Origin: Pomacea canaliculata | Taxonomy: Eukaryota > Mollusca > Gastropoda > Architaenioglossa > Ampullariidae | NCBI RefSeq assembly: GCF_003073045.1 | Contig: NC_037593.1 | Span: forward strand, 10,216,735 to 10,280,734 | Direction: 5' to 3' | Length of the DNA: 64,000 nt | Shown here: piece by piece, positions 1 through 12,000 of the stretch | Layout of the letters: every line of letters begins with the position of its first letter | How positions within the stretch are numbered: the first letter of the stretch is position 1 | Program-made: the position numbers and the translations under genes | The notes under the pieces: model-generated | Seen by the model: only the letters and a program-made list of their open reading frames with translations | What the model was told of the DNA's origin: nothing | Database searches by the model: none

Positions 1-1959
1 GTGCATGAGCTTCAGGAGGCGGTCAGAGTCATCAGCCAGAAGCTGACCGCCGTGCGCAGGATACATGCCCTGAAGACCCGCCCAGACATTTTGAGGAGGC
101 TGTACAGGGAGGGGTATACACCTGGCCGCCAGCTGACCATCATAGGTGGGAAGAAGGAAATTGTTTCATGTGATTGTTGACCTTAACCTGTCATCAAACA
201 AGCAATGTACTCTCACTCCTGAGTGATGCTTATTTATTGTCGTGCAAATATTTTTATTAACTTATTACCTTATATAGCAGGAAGTTGTTAAAGTTCTTAC
301 TATTGCAACTGCAGATTTTCAAATAAATAACTGGATTATAAGGTGTTCTGCATTAAAACAAAATGTACATTCTACCAATCTGCTTGCACTGAGCTGAAAA
401 TATTTCAGAATGATAATTTATTATTGAGAAAAATTACTTGTATTTATCAATTTTAGAACTGAGGCAGTGCCACTAAAAGCAGTTGCTTCTAGTGTGTGGC
501 CTCCCTAAAAGAACAATTTTCGCCATATAAAAGGTTCTTAAATAACAAATACACTGAAAAAATAATAAGGAACAATCAACAAATAACATGAGATCAAACG
601 TTAAAACTAATGAAATGCATAAAAAAAGCATGAATTAACAGCTAGACAACATAATTCTATGATCAAAGACAAATTTAAGGGCAAAATCTGAATAACTACA
701 CAAACAGGTGGTTCATGTGAACACCTTTTATCAGTTCTAATTGGCTGTTTTGTCCATTAAAATATCTGTTCTAAACTATTGTAGACTGTATTCGACCAAA
801 AGCTGAGAAGTAAATGGACACATTTTTTTCTTTATCTGTTGCATGATGCTGCATAACCAATAGTGTTTATTTCATTTCACACAAAGGGATTACTGATATC
901 TTGTCCAAATATTTATTAGATCCGCTTGAGGAAGCATTTAGTGTGGCTGCTGCTGACATTGGCAGAGACTGGGAATGCCTCTACAATAACCTTCCCTTCA
1001 TCCCTTACCGTGACCTTGTGACCCGTAGCCATGATATCAGAGGTCAGTCATTCCCTTGACAGCTTTTTCAACAAAAAAAAAAATAAATAAAAAGGCTTCC
1101 TGCAACACCATTCTCTTGCAAAAAAATTTATTACTGGCTTCGAAAATAGTTCTTTTACGAGTGTACGAGTTTGTAGGCTGCTTTTTTGCTCATTTGTTCA
1201 GCTTCTCAACTTTTGCTGTTTTTTGCTCAACGTTTGGTCCCACTTAACATAGATTTTATATTTCTGAATAATTTATATAACTCTTGATATGCATCATATC
1301 AATCAAAAGCTTCTTTGCTTTTAACTTTTTTGCCTACATATGTGTATTTCCCATAGTGCCAGTAATATGCTGTCATTTTTGTTTGTTTGGATGGGTTTGT
1401 ATATTGCTGTATAATGTTAGTCATTCTGCCTTCAGCCAAATGTGAATATTACATTGGCATTAAGATCTTTGTATTTGCTGTACCATCAGCATTTGGCTGT
1501 AGTCATCAAGCTCTGTATGCTGGTTTAACCAAACCCTTCCAAGTAAAAGATCTTAACTAGATTTATATTTTTGAACGTGACTTTTTACAAATTTCTTTCA
1601 CATGACCAGCATATAAAGCAGTCATATATTTAATAATTTAACCTTAATCGCTTTTTTAACTGTGTCCATCTGTGAAAGTGGTATTGTTTTCTAGTTGTTT
1701 TTTATGTTAAACCACGACCCCCTCTTCGGTCATTGTATTGCTTTAAAATGCTAATGCCCGCTATCTGTCTTAAGCCATCATGATGGACTCACAGAGAAGG
1801 TACATGGGACTTCGTGGTGCAGCGCAGCGCAGCCTGGCCAAGTGGAGGCATCTGAGTCGTGCAGCCTCGGTGGACCAACTAGTGCACACCCTGAGGACGA
1901 TCAATAAACAGGCTGTGGCCAGCAGGATAGAGAGGCGTGTCAGCTCGATTAGTGTCTGA
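1..1959 (+). CDS. Death-domain protein, 3' end (5' part outside window)
   Basis: Three exons join in phase: 1-145 (donor GTGGGA), 887-1042 (donor GTCAGT) and 1775-1959, ending in TGA at 1957-1959. They give about 161 residues. The second half reads as a death domain: a helix with AAADIGRDWECLYNNLPF, then a SLAKWRHLSRAASVDQLVHT segment and an INKQAVASRIERR end, which follow the usual W/L spacing of helices 1, 5 and 6. Death domains are adaptor modules in apoptotic and innate immune signalling. The upstream residues (QEAVRVISQKLTAVRRIHAL) look helical and I do not recognise them. The start lies off the left edge, so the full domain set and exact family (ankyrin-death, UNC5-like or other) cannot be told. 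I am fairly sure of the exons and less sure of the name. Confidence 0.6.
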
Positions 1960-2209
1960 TGCTTTAGCTTTCTAGGCTGTCTGATGCTGGTCATAGTTTC
2001 TAGTAAGAAATGGAAACAAGAAACTTTAGCTCCAAATGTGTGTAAGAGTGATAACATGAAGGTCTGTTGTTATTTCTTGTAAATTGAAATACATGCCATT
2101 CAGGTTCATGGTGAGAATTACTACATGATTACATGATACAAGGAGAATCATATTTACCTTGCCAGAACCTGCTGCTGTGTGCCGGAGTCAGGTGAACAGT
2201 CAGCACCTT

Positions 2210-2560
2210 TGCTTTATGGCATGAGCCTGTCCAACACCTGCATGCTTAATGCCTTCAAGCCTAGTGTCAATGGCAGGTTTACAGTACAGGCATATTGTGG
2301 GCATTCCAGACCCACAGGTCAATGCTACAGACATGTCAAACACTACAGCTAGTGTCATGCATGCATCCAGACCAATTGCATGAATGTCCAGCTCCTTCAT
2401 ATTTGTGCCATGGGCACTGTTCAACAACTTCAGGCCTAGTGTCATGAACATGAACAATGTCAGGCCAGTGTCATGGGCATGCTCCACACATACAGACCTC
2501 ATTTCATGGGCATCAGTGTCATAATCCTGTTCCAAACCTAGTGTCATAGCCATGTTTACC
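2210..2560. repeat. Degenerate short tandem repeat
   Basis: The phrase CCTAGTGTCA or GCCAGTGTCATGGGCATG recurs at about 2259, 2350, 2441, 2467 and 2538, with irregular spacing and much divergence. The open frames across it are products of the repeat and not genes. Confidence 0.45.
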
Positions 2561-2599
2561 TACATGACATCACTGGCAGCAGAAGCAACACTTAATACA

Positions 2600-2790
2600 C
2601 AATGTTTAGACCTGTCAATTGACTTGGTACACAATGACTTGTCAATTTACTTGATGCATGTTTAGACCTGTCAATTGACTTGATACATGATGTTTAGACC
2701 TGTCAATTGACTTGATACACAATGTTTAGACCTGTCAATTGATTTTGATACATGATGCTTAGACCTGTCAGTTGACTTGATGTTGTTGGG
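2600..2790. repeat. Minisatellite, unit about 31-34 bp
   Basis: Five to six copies of a unit built on TTTAGACCTGTCAATTGACT followed by TGATACAYRATG. Copies differ by a few changes, and one is shortened near 2636. Between this array and the transposon at 3719 (2800-3718) I see no gene, only AT-rich sequence. Confidence 0.75.
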
Positions 2791-3718
2791 TCCAGCACAT
2801 TAGGTTGACAGCGGATACACTTAGTAGAGTTAACTTCAATACTGTGAACCAAACAACCTCAAACACAGTCTGATCTCAAGCTTCTGCAAGTTATTTATTT
2901 CACTAGAATCTTCAAAATTGTATCAAAAATAAGCCAGACTTCAAACTACATGCTTCAAATAAAAATATACTCTCATTTAGAATGTGTTTGCAACCAGACA
3001 TTCACACTGTTTGTTCTCATGCCAGTCATTAACATCAAAGTGACATAGGATTTCTCCATGCATAAATTACATAAGACAGCTCCAAATAATGCAAGGAAAA
3101 ATTGCTAAGGGAATTTCAAAACAATCTGGTGTTAGGTGTTTGAAAATGTAAACGTTTAAGTTGGCAGTCGCATTGCTTCAGACATTTTGTTAAAGTTTAT
3201 GGACATGCTGGATAAGAAAGCATACATTTTGTCATTAATGATTATCAGATTTTGGTGATGCAGATTTATATGAATAAAAACAGTAATAAAAGCAATTTCT
3301 TGACACTGAAAATGAACTATGTTCTGAAACTGAAATTTAAAACTCAAACTTTGTTTAAGGACAACTGGGGGTAAAGGGGTAAAAAAAATTTTAACTGAGG
3401 GTCTGAAAATTGCCAGCAATTTTTACTGACAACTTGTGTGTAATAGATGGTCAACACTGTGACACATATATCCATGTATGTGTATTTTCCATGTGTGCAT
3501 CTCACAAACGTCCTTAGTTTATTATTACAATTATGTCTAAACATTAATGAATATTTCTAATAGTTCTGAATGAGAACATGTACATAATAATATTGTACAG
3601 GTCTTTTAGTAAACAGGAAACTTAAAAATAATAAAACAGTATGTGCACACAGACCAGTGTAAAAGCATACAGCAGATAATGCCCAGAAGAATTAGAATAA
3701 AAGCTGTGATGCTGGATG

Positions 3719-6700
3719 CAGGGTTCCCAGGGATCAGGGATGGTGCCAAAAAAGGACCTTAAAAGGACCTTTCATGCATTCGAAAGGACCTAAGTGACAG
3801 TCATCAATGCTTAAGTTTTTCTCTTGTGTGGTCGGAAAGATGTATTATTTATGAATCTGTGGTCTTCTCTATGTTCTCAAATACATGTATTTCTAGTAAT
3901 AAATAATCAAAGAGTTAATTTTGATGCCTGTCTGCCATATTTAGATTAGATAACTTAAAAAGTGTCCTTAGCGCGCTGATAACATACACTGTTAATGTTC
4001 CAAGTTTTCTAGAAATCTAAGTAATAATAATTGCAAAACCTGAAAGCCATTCTTTGGTGTAATACAAAAGTCAGTTCACGTGTCTCTCTCTCGCACACAC
4101 ACTCTAATGGGAAGAGAGAGATAGAAATAGAGCTATGCACAGTAGTACTAGAAGATCAAAGTTCAAGAAAGAGTAAGTTTCTAAAGAACTTTTGAAAAAA
4201 AGAGCGTTTTTTGCGAATACGGAAGGGCAACTAGTGTTGTACAGATGTGTAGACCAAACATTTTCTTGTGACTACAAGGAATGCCAAGGATTGGAGGATC
4301 AGATGAGGAATGAAAAGAGTGTGATCCTAATGCTAAACCAAAGATGGAATGAGTCGAAACTGTCAAGCATTACAGCCCATTTATTTTTAACCTTGAGATA
4401 TTATTTAAGCATTCTTATTACACATACATGTAACACATGCAAACATATACATAAACAGCATGATATACTAATACACATAAGATTAAGATTACAAAATGAC
4501 AAAGCAATCCATCTACTATAAGCAAAAGTTTCATTGATGAAATTCAATTCTTTGTCACCCCTACAGCTTTACCAATACTAAACAATACAATTTCTTTACA
4601 CAACCTAATTTCCTCTAAATAGTTCTGGTTTTTTAACATGTTCCATAGCATACATGTACAGAATTGTGCAGGCTTATTTAAACTGAAATAAACATTAATT
4701 CTGAATGTCACAATTCAACACCTTTTAATTTCTTCCTGTAATCTATCAATGTCTGACTGAATCTTTGTTATCTCCTTCTTCTTGTCTTTGGCTAACAAAC
4801 GCATGTTGTTAGATCTTTCAATAAGTGAAAAACTTTTTTGCTCTTCAGCCTGGAAACTATGTCTGTCAGCCAGTTCCAGCAGGTGTCGTTCTTCGGCACT
4901 GGTGGTCTTTAGCCTTTTTGTGAGTATTACCAGCTCATCTCCTAATCTCTTTCTGTGGACCTGCTTTTCTTCTGTTTCCTTCTGCTGCTTCTGCTCAGAG
5001 AGGTAACGTTCATACCTGCCATAGGCACTAGAAGCGGATATCATCAGTGGTTTGGAGATCTCAACATTTTCCACCCCTCCCACACTGTGAATATGATCAA
5101 GAATTACTCTGCGTGCTTTTAGTGCAGTCTGACTAAGATTGTCAGCTACTGTTTCTTTGTTGAATGAAAATCCTCTTTCCACTGTAGCTTGACCATGAGA
5201 GAGTAGGAGTAACTGTCTGACAACAGACCACAACACCTGAAACTCTGCTTTTCCAGCAAGGGCATCATAAAACCAACTATCCAGTCTTTGTGTCATAGGG
5301 TCAAAAGCCTTACTACCACACTCACCTGCAGAACTGTCAAGAAAATTACGGAACTCTGACAATACCTTGTCACAAGTCACATCATCAAACCTTTTCACAC
5401 CTTGGCAATACAACAAAACCTTTTTCATTTTTTGTATTGATTTGTCTTTTTCCCCCATGGTCTTTGGGTTTAAGAAAGTTATGTTTCTCACTAGGGTGTA
5501 CTTCAGTGGAGATTTATCCTGCAATTTTAGAACAACTGCTTTCAAAAAATCTCTGCATTCAGCTCTGAAGGCCATGAGAGTTCCATCGTTTACTGATGAC
5601 TGTTTCTTAGCTACAGCCAGTAGTCTATCAACCCTGAAGCAAGTTCGATCATGCTCAGATTGACATGGTTAGAACTGTTGCATATATCAACCTGCACAAG
5701 TTGGAGGGCAGTTTCACATTTATTAAGTACATTTGACTTGATAAATTTGTGCATCAGATTTTTCATAATGTCATGTAAGTCTAAACAAAGGAAAGGAAGA
5801 AGAGGCTGATCAGCTTGGTATTTTCTCAAAAAAGGTTCAAGTATACTGGCAATTAAACTAAAGAAAGCCAGACGACATGAAAGCAAAGGGGTAGATAAGA
5901 CTCCAGCTTTTACAATATCAAAAGATTTGTTCTTTGGCAATGTTATTTTTTTCTCCATTGCAGCTTTGACAAATTTTTCCAAGTATGGAAGCATAACAAT
6001 TGCTTTTTCAGCAACAGAATTGTTTTCAAGCCATCGGTGAGCACAGAACTTGGCTGGAAAAGATGTGGAACCAGTTACTTTTATATAATCTTCTCTTCTG
6101 GCTGGGCTGTCTCTGAACAAGATATAAGCAGATGTAAGAAATGACTCAAGCTCCCATTGAGAAGCCTCGCACCCACGCCTAAATGCATTGTGCATAACAT
6201 GGAGTCCACAGCTGCCCACATTTAACAAACCAACATTGTGATTGGTAATCATGTCATTATTAATTTTCTCAAGAAGGTTTAGGTTTACAGAAGGTCCATC
6301 CATAGAAATTTGAAGTAAATTAGCTTGCTTGAAGTTTGATTCGCTAATTACCTTACTGAACTTTTGTTGAAGGTCTATGGCCGCGGAATGACCCAAAAAT
6401 TCCGAGGTCAGGTAATGAGTCCTTACAGCATTGTCACTCCAGTAACGAACATGGAAATCCAGCTGTTTAGTTTGAGTCTTATGGTTAGAAGATTCATCAA
6501 ACAAAAGAACATACTCAGGCGACGAATTTACACAGTCCAGAAGCAATTTCGAAAAGTGAGGAGCAAGCCCAAATGAAGTTAGATAACTGGCTTTTGTTTG
6601 ACCGCACTTAAATTCTGCAGCTACTTGGCTGTCTGGGAACATAAGTCGAAACAGTTCAGCAGACTTTTCAGCAGATCTGAAACTGTAGTGTGATTCCACA

Positions 6701-7997
6701 ATCTTGAGAGTCCACAGGATCTCTGCCTTCAATCGTTCATTGCTCATCACGAAACCTATTCAAAGAAAACATTTAAGTTACCATTATGTCTGTAAACATT
6801 ATGTTCTGTCTGAATAAAAGACAGGTTTCAAAAAGCAATAATTAATGACATGATAATATAAATAATACTAAACTAAGTTAAAGTATAAAGATGGCAGCAT
6901 AGTTGAAAATGAAAGTTATTTTCAGCTAACTGATTTAGCTTTAATGTTAAATTGTTTGATTTTAAAAATCCAAAAAATAATGTATTTGCTGGTAAAATAG
7001 GATAATAAGCATACATTATTAATTATACTTTCTTTTTAATCTTTCCTGATCAGATGCCAAAAATTCAGATCAATTTTCTGCAGCAAAGCTGTAGTAAGAT
7101 TCGTGATTGTATAAAACTCTATTTGTAGTTCGAATCATGAGAAAATGAAAATCTCAACTTTTTAATTTAAATAATTCTTTGCTATTTACTGATCTTTAAG
7201 CTATTGGCTTCACCGTAAATTAGACGATAGGCTTAATAAAGAGTGGAAAAAAACCGCAAAATGTTATGCACGCTTTAATTTAATGTGTTTTTCTAAGTAC
7301 CCACATCGTTAACTAAATGAATCGCTAAAGATAAATAATTGTCAACTTACTGGACACACTTGCAGAGCTGGTCGGTGCCGTCTGATTTTGAGCGGGCTGT
7401 GGATGTTCTCGATGACGAAAGTAATCAGTTACACAAAAGCGCGCATCTTTCAGAAATACTTTTATTTGCCTTTGGTGTCTTTCGGTAACCATGTGCTGTT
7501 TCAGAACACTTTCGCCCATTGATGAAAGATTCAGAGATATTTTTGCAGGCAGCACATCGTGCCAAATGTTTATTGCTCGAGTCTTTTATTAACCAATCTT
7601 TATACTTGTCTTCCTTTAGCCACTTCTCCTGAAAAGAGCACTTCCCCGGCATCTTTCAAATTGTTAAGCAGACAAAGAAATGTGGTCGACACGACGAGAG
7701 TGAACTCGCGAACGGCCGAAACGGACGTTCCCGCCGCGAGCGAGACTGGGTAGTCATGTGATTAAAATAGCAATGCAGCGAAAAATCGTCGGTATTTTGC
7801 GCCAAAGTCTACTCCGGAAATAAATTTGTTGTAATATTTTATCGATAAAAGGACTTAAAAGGGTCACAGAGAAAATGTAAGGACCTGTGTGAGAATTTGA
7901 AAGGACCGCATGGCAAATAAAAGGACTTAAAAGGCCTTTTGGCGAAAATTCAATATAAAAGGACTTAAAAGGACCTTGCAAGGACCTGGGAACCCTG
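3719..7997 (-). mobile_element. hAT-like DNA transposon, 4.3 kb
   Basis: Terminal inverted repeats CAGGGTTCCCAGG at 3719 and its complement ending at 7997 bound the element. The flanks share the 6 bp TGGATG (3713-3718 and 7998-8003) and not a clean 8 bp duplication. Both ends carry repeated subterminal AAAAGGACYT blocks (about 3757-3790 and 7849-7985), as expected for transposase binding sites. The transposase runs on the minus strand. It is intact in layout, with only two visible frameshifts, so insertion looks fairly recent. Confidence 0.85.
4715..7652 (-). pseudogene. hAT-like transposase, two exons, frameshifted
   Basis: The reading starts at 7652 (MPGKCSFQEKWLKED) with a BED-like zinc finger: CAAC near 7560, then a QHMVTERH segment. 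Exon 1 ends at 7351 with donor GTAAGT. A 595 bp intron follows and exon 2 starts at 6755; the joint keeps phase and reads SVSSFVMSNERLK. The body continues to about 5611 and then, in another frame, to 4715. The C-terminal part holds HGQATVERGFSFNKE, the hAT dimerisation signature, followed by a charged coiled coil. Two breaks are visible: one extra A in an A-run of the zinc finger (near 7545) and a shift between about 5610 and 5670. The lesions are few, so an intact relative may exist elsewhere in the genome. The superfamily call rests on the C-terminal motif and the CAGGG ends. Confidence 0.75.
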
Positions 7998-9002
7998 TGG
8001 ATGGGACATGAAAAGAATTATTGCTAGGATTGCTTTCCAAGGACATCTGAAAGTCAAAGGCTGCAAAACTAGAACATAACAGCAATTCTCTGCCAGAAGC
8101 AGACAGCAGAAAAGTTACAGCACTGGCATCTGAGATTGGAGACATGCACAACAGCCCTTTAGAAACCCATGCAGCAAAGGAAAATTTCTTTCTCCCAGCA
8201 GACCCAGCTGTGAAATCAGTGCCATACTCATCAAAGGGTTGGGAAAGGTAAGGCAGCAAGGAACAGAAAAAGCTGACTCTGAGGAAAGTGCAGTCTCTAA
8301 CACCTTACTCCATAACAACCAAAAGTTAGGAAATGATCTTTATATCTACTCTCATCCTAAGATCACTGATGTCTAAAAGAAACAAAACATAGAAATAGTG
8401 ACTAGAAAACTGTGCAATAATAGATAGTGCTCCTGCTATCAAAACAAAACTGTAGTGCATTTAATCACAATACCCATACTTCTTACATATTATCACAGGC
8501 ACCCACAGCAATGCTGATATATTCAAGAATAAAACTAACAGAATCAGGGGGATGGGAAGAAGAAAATGGAATGAAGAAAGCAAGAGAGAACCTGCATTCA
8601 TGAACAAGTCTACAACAAGCAAGCAGTTGTTCAATAGATGCATATAAATCTATAACAAAGCATGAAGGCAATAACAATGAAGTGAAAAAGCAATAACAAT
8701 GAAACAAGAATGTGATCACAGCAAGGATGGGAACAAGTCTACAATAAGATGGTACAGAAACAATGCAAGCATGCAACCGTAAAGCAGTGATTCTGTAAAC
8801 GGTCTATTCTTTCTGAATAGACATCTCTGGCAATACCGTTATTAAGGGATAAGAAAGTCTTCTTCCTGATAAACAACGTACTGTTGTGTCTTGTTGCCAT
8901 TACTGTTTGACCAGTTGTTTGACACACACCTAAAATATGATATAAACTGTCTCTGTAAAGATTAATTACAGAGACCTTGGTGTTTGCAAGCAATTTCCAA
9001 AA
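7998..9002. other. Intergenic stretch or PRR11 3' UTR
   Basis: No coding exon could be supported. The sequence is purine-rich and AT-rich, and open frames are short and lack codon structure. Part of it is probably the 3' untranslated region of the minus-strand PRR11 gene ending at 9003. Confidence 0.4.
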
Positions 9003-12000
9003 TTAAAATGAAGAATCAGCAGCTGAACTGCTGAAATCAGGACTTGATGTCGGACTAGGCTCCGAACTAGAAGAAACTGACAGTGTCTTGCCCTGAAACA
9101 CACATTCACAGTGATGTTCAACACATAATTCGTTTCTACATCAAATTCACCCCAAACTGTATTTGTGCTTGTTAGTATATGTAGTTTCTGTATGCATGCA
9201 CCTCAATGTCAGGGAGTGGTTTGTGAAGCTCATTTTGTACAAAATTCACACAAACAGCAAACATGACTTTTACTGCACATCCAGAAAAGAATCAGACTGT
9301 GCTCTGTGCCTGCAAAACAGGTAAAAGTCAGATGGTATGTCATAAAAAAAACCTCTGCCACTCTCTATGCAAGCAGCTTTCTAGTTGTAGTTAAACATTG
9401 GTCAAAAGAGATGAGGATAAAATACAGACAGCAGCAAAGAAAAAGACTGTATTTATACCTGAAATTTCAGACGCAGTGCCCTTGTCATCATGGGTGTCAG
9501 ACCCTGCCCTGATTCTCGTCTTCGTTTTCTGTTGAGCATTGGTGTTCCCCCTGGGCTCCTGCAACATACTGGCTATCTTCAATGTCAGCTTGGTATTAAC
9601 ATATTATCATGAGGATGTTTGTATATGTATGTATAACAATATAATCTGCGTATGGGAGGGGATGTGTATAGGAAAATATACTTATGAATAAATATGCATG
9701 ACACAATTGTAAATATATCCTTTAAAAAAATCTTGTTCACTGAGGGCTACAGATAATATATACCTTTTTACACCAGTTTTTTTCAAGTGTTGCTTCTGAC
9801 GTGCAACATCTTCAAGTGATCTGAAACACGACCCAACAAAAACAAGAAATTCAATATGTGCCAGTGGCCTATATGGCATCTTCAAGTAGACACAGGCATG
9901 ATTTGAAATGTTGATCCCAGAAACCAAAAAGGATATCTTTATAGACTCACACACCTGATCAAATATTCTGCACAAAATACGTTGTTTTCTTCCAGTTATT
10001 TTGTAAATGGAAAGATTTTGGTGAGTATATTTTTCGTTATTTCCTTTGTTGCGTATATCATCAGTTCTTTTAATTGTGTCTATCATCAGTTCCTTTGTAG
10101 TCTGTTGTCTACTGACCTGTCATCTATTTTTGTTATTGTCCAAGATATAATTTTTTTATTTAAAACACACACATGCACACACACACACCATAATATTTTT
10201 CTTGTTTTCTTTACTGTCTTTTATGCAGTTTATGTGTCTTTCCCAAAGCCTAGATAGCAACAGTTACATGTAGTCACTAATTCTTCTACCCACTTATAGA
10301 AACCTCTTATTCTTCCCATCTACATTTGAGTGAAAGCCCAGAAAAAACCAAAAAAAACAAAAACCAAAGACAAAAGTGTTACAACAGGGGCTGAATTTTA
10401 ATCAGTACATACATGGGTACCATGTTTTCTTTGCCACCAATGAAGACATCTGATAGTGCTTTCCTCAGCACAGGTCTTTGCAGGACTGTCAGCAGTACAG
10501 TTGGTTTGACCTAAGATTAAAACAATTTAGATTTTGGCACTGTTCTTGAAGGAAATCAAAAAAACTATTATGAGCATCACCACTGTGACTTGTAATCTGG
10601 AAATTTGAAAATAAAAAATGTTAAACAGTGCTTCTAACAACAGGAAATAGATATATATAAAAAAAACATATTTAACGATTAAAATCTATCAAAATAAGGA
10701 ACTGAATAAACAGATTTACTATAAGGTTATGAAAAATTTATTTTTAGTTTACTTATATCTGCGGTGTTTGTATTCAAGTGGAATAATTAATAATAAAGCA
10801 CACCAATTCCACAGTCTATACTTCCACCACAATGAACTAAGATGGCCACTGTTGAATACATAGCAGTACTAATCTACAATGTCTATGGTTCTAGTATTTG
10901 GTGTTGACTTCTTGCATTAAGTCACAGGCATTGTTCATCAAGCAATGAAGGCCCACAGCAAGCAAGTCAGAACATCCACAAAGCCCATGCAAATTTTGAT
11001 TCTGATGACTGGAGACTTTGTCTGAACCTAGCAAGGGATGTAATATCTCCTCTTCTAAAGAACAATATGTAGATCCTCTGTAAGCTGTAATCAAACAAAT
11101 TTGCAATGGCATGCTCATCCATGTGTATGGCACTCCACCTACATTCTCATCTGTGCCGGCTGATGGTTTTAAGACCCTCTCTTCTGGTTTTCTTAACTTT
11201 ACACTCTGCAGCTCTTCTGCTGTGATGAGAGGTCGTGCATCGGTTTTCTTCTGCCAGGAAAAGTGCAAACATCAAAACAGAATCAGTGTGTTCAGATTAG
11301 CATTGCTGTTCAGTGTCATGGAGGATTAATTAAAGGGATGTGTGGGAGTGTAAATTGCATCCTATTAAGCATGATTTCATGCTTGTTTATGATATAAGCA
11401 TGTGTGTTATAATTTCAAGACATTTTGACACAGTTTCATATGCCATTTCTACACAATACTCTTCCTATACAGTTCACACCTGCATCTTCATAGCTACAAC
11501 TCAATTCATCTGTATTAATGACTCCTTGGTTATCAGGTCAGGCTTAAAATTAAACTTTATACGCCCATTTCTCTTATCACTGCTAGATTCTTCCCCGACT
11601 TATTCCTGTCCCTCACTCCCAAGATTGCTTTTACTTGTTCATTTCAGACCTGAATTTTTTAAAAAGAAAATACATTGCCGTTTTCTGTTATTGTGCCACA
11701 GTTGGAGCTTCCATTGAGAAGGATGGGTATGTTATATTACTGGTAAAATTCATCATCATAAAGGACCTACAATCCTTGGATTATCTGCTAAAAAGTAGCT
11801 CAAGAAGTAAACATATGAATTACATGCAAAAACATAAATACAATAATAGTTATGTTATCTGCATGATACAATAACTATCAAGATCTATAGATGGAGGTAC
11901 CTTAACAGTAACAACTCACTCTTCCCTGCTTTCCAGCTGTTGAGCAGTTAGGTTCCTGAGAAATATTCATTGATTTGAATGATCTGCCTGTGAACCTATG

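Noticed and set aside
2200-2553. A 117-codon minus-strand frame
   Set aside because: It is produced by the degenerate tandem repeat.
4782-6576. Plus-strand frames of 70-100 codons across the hAT element
   Set aside because: They are antisense shadows of the minus-strand transposase.
9391-9582. Frame reading [18 protein letters not shown] as the PRR11 exon
   Set aside because: The acceptor at 9558 puts the exon in another frame (SPGGTP...[15 protein letters not shown]), which matches human PRR11 and keeps phase on both sides.
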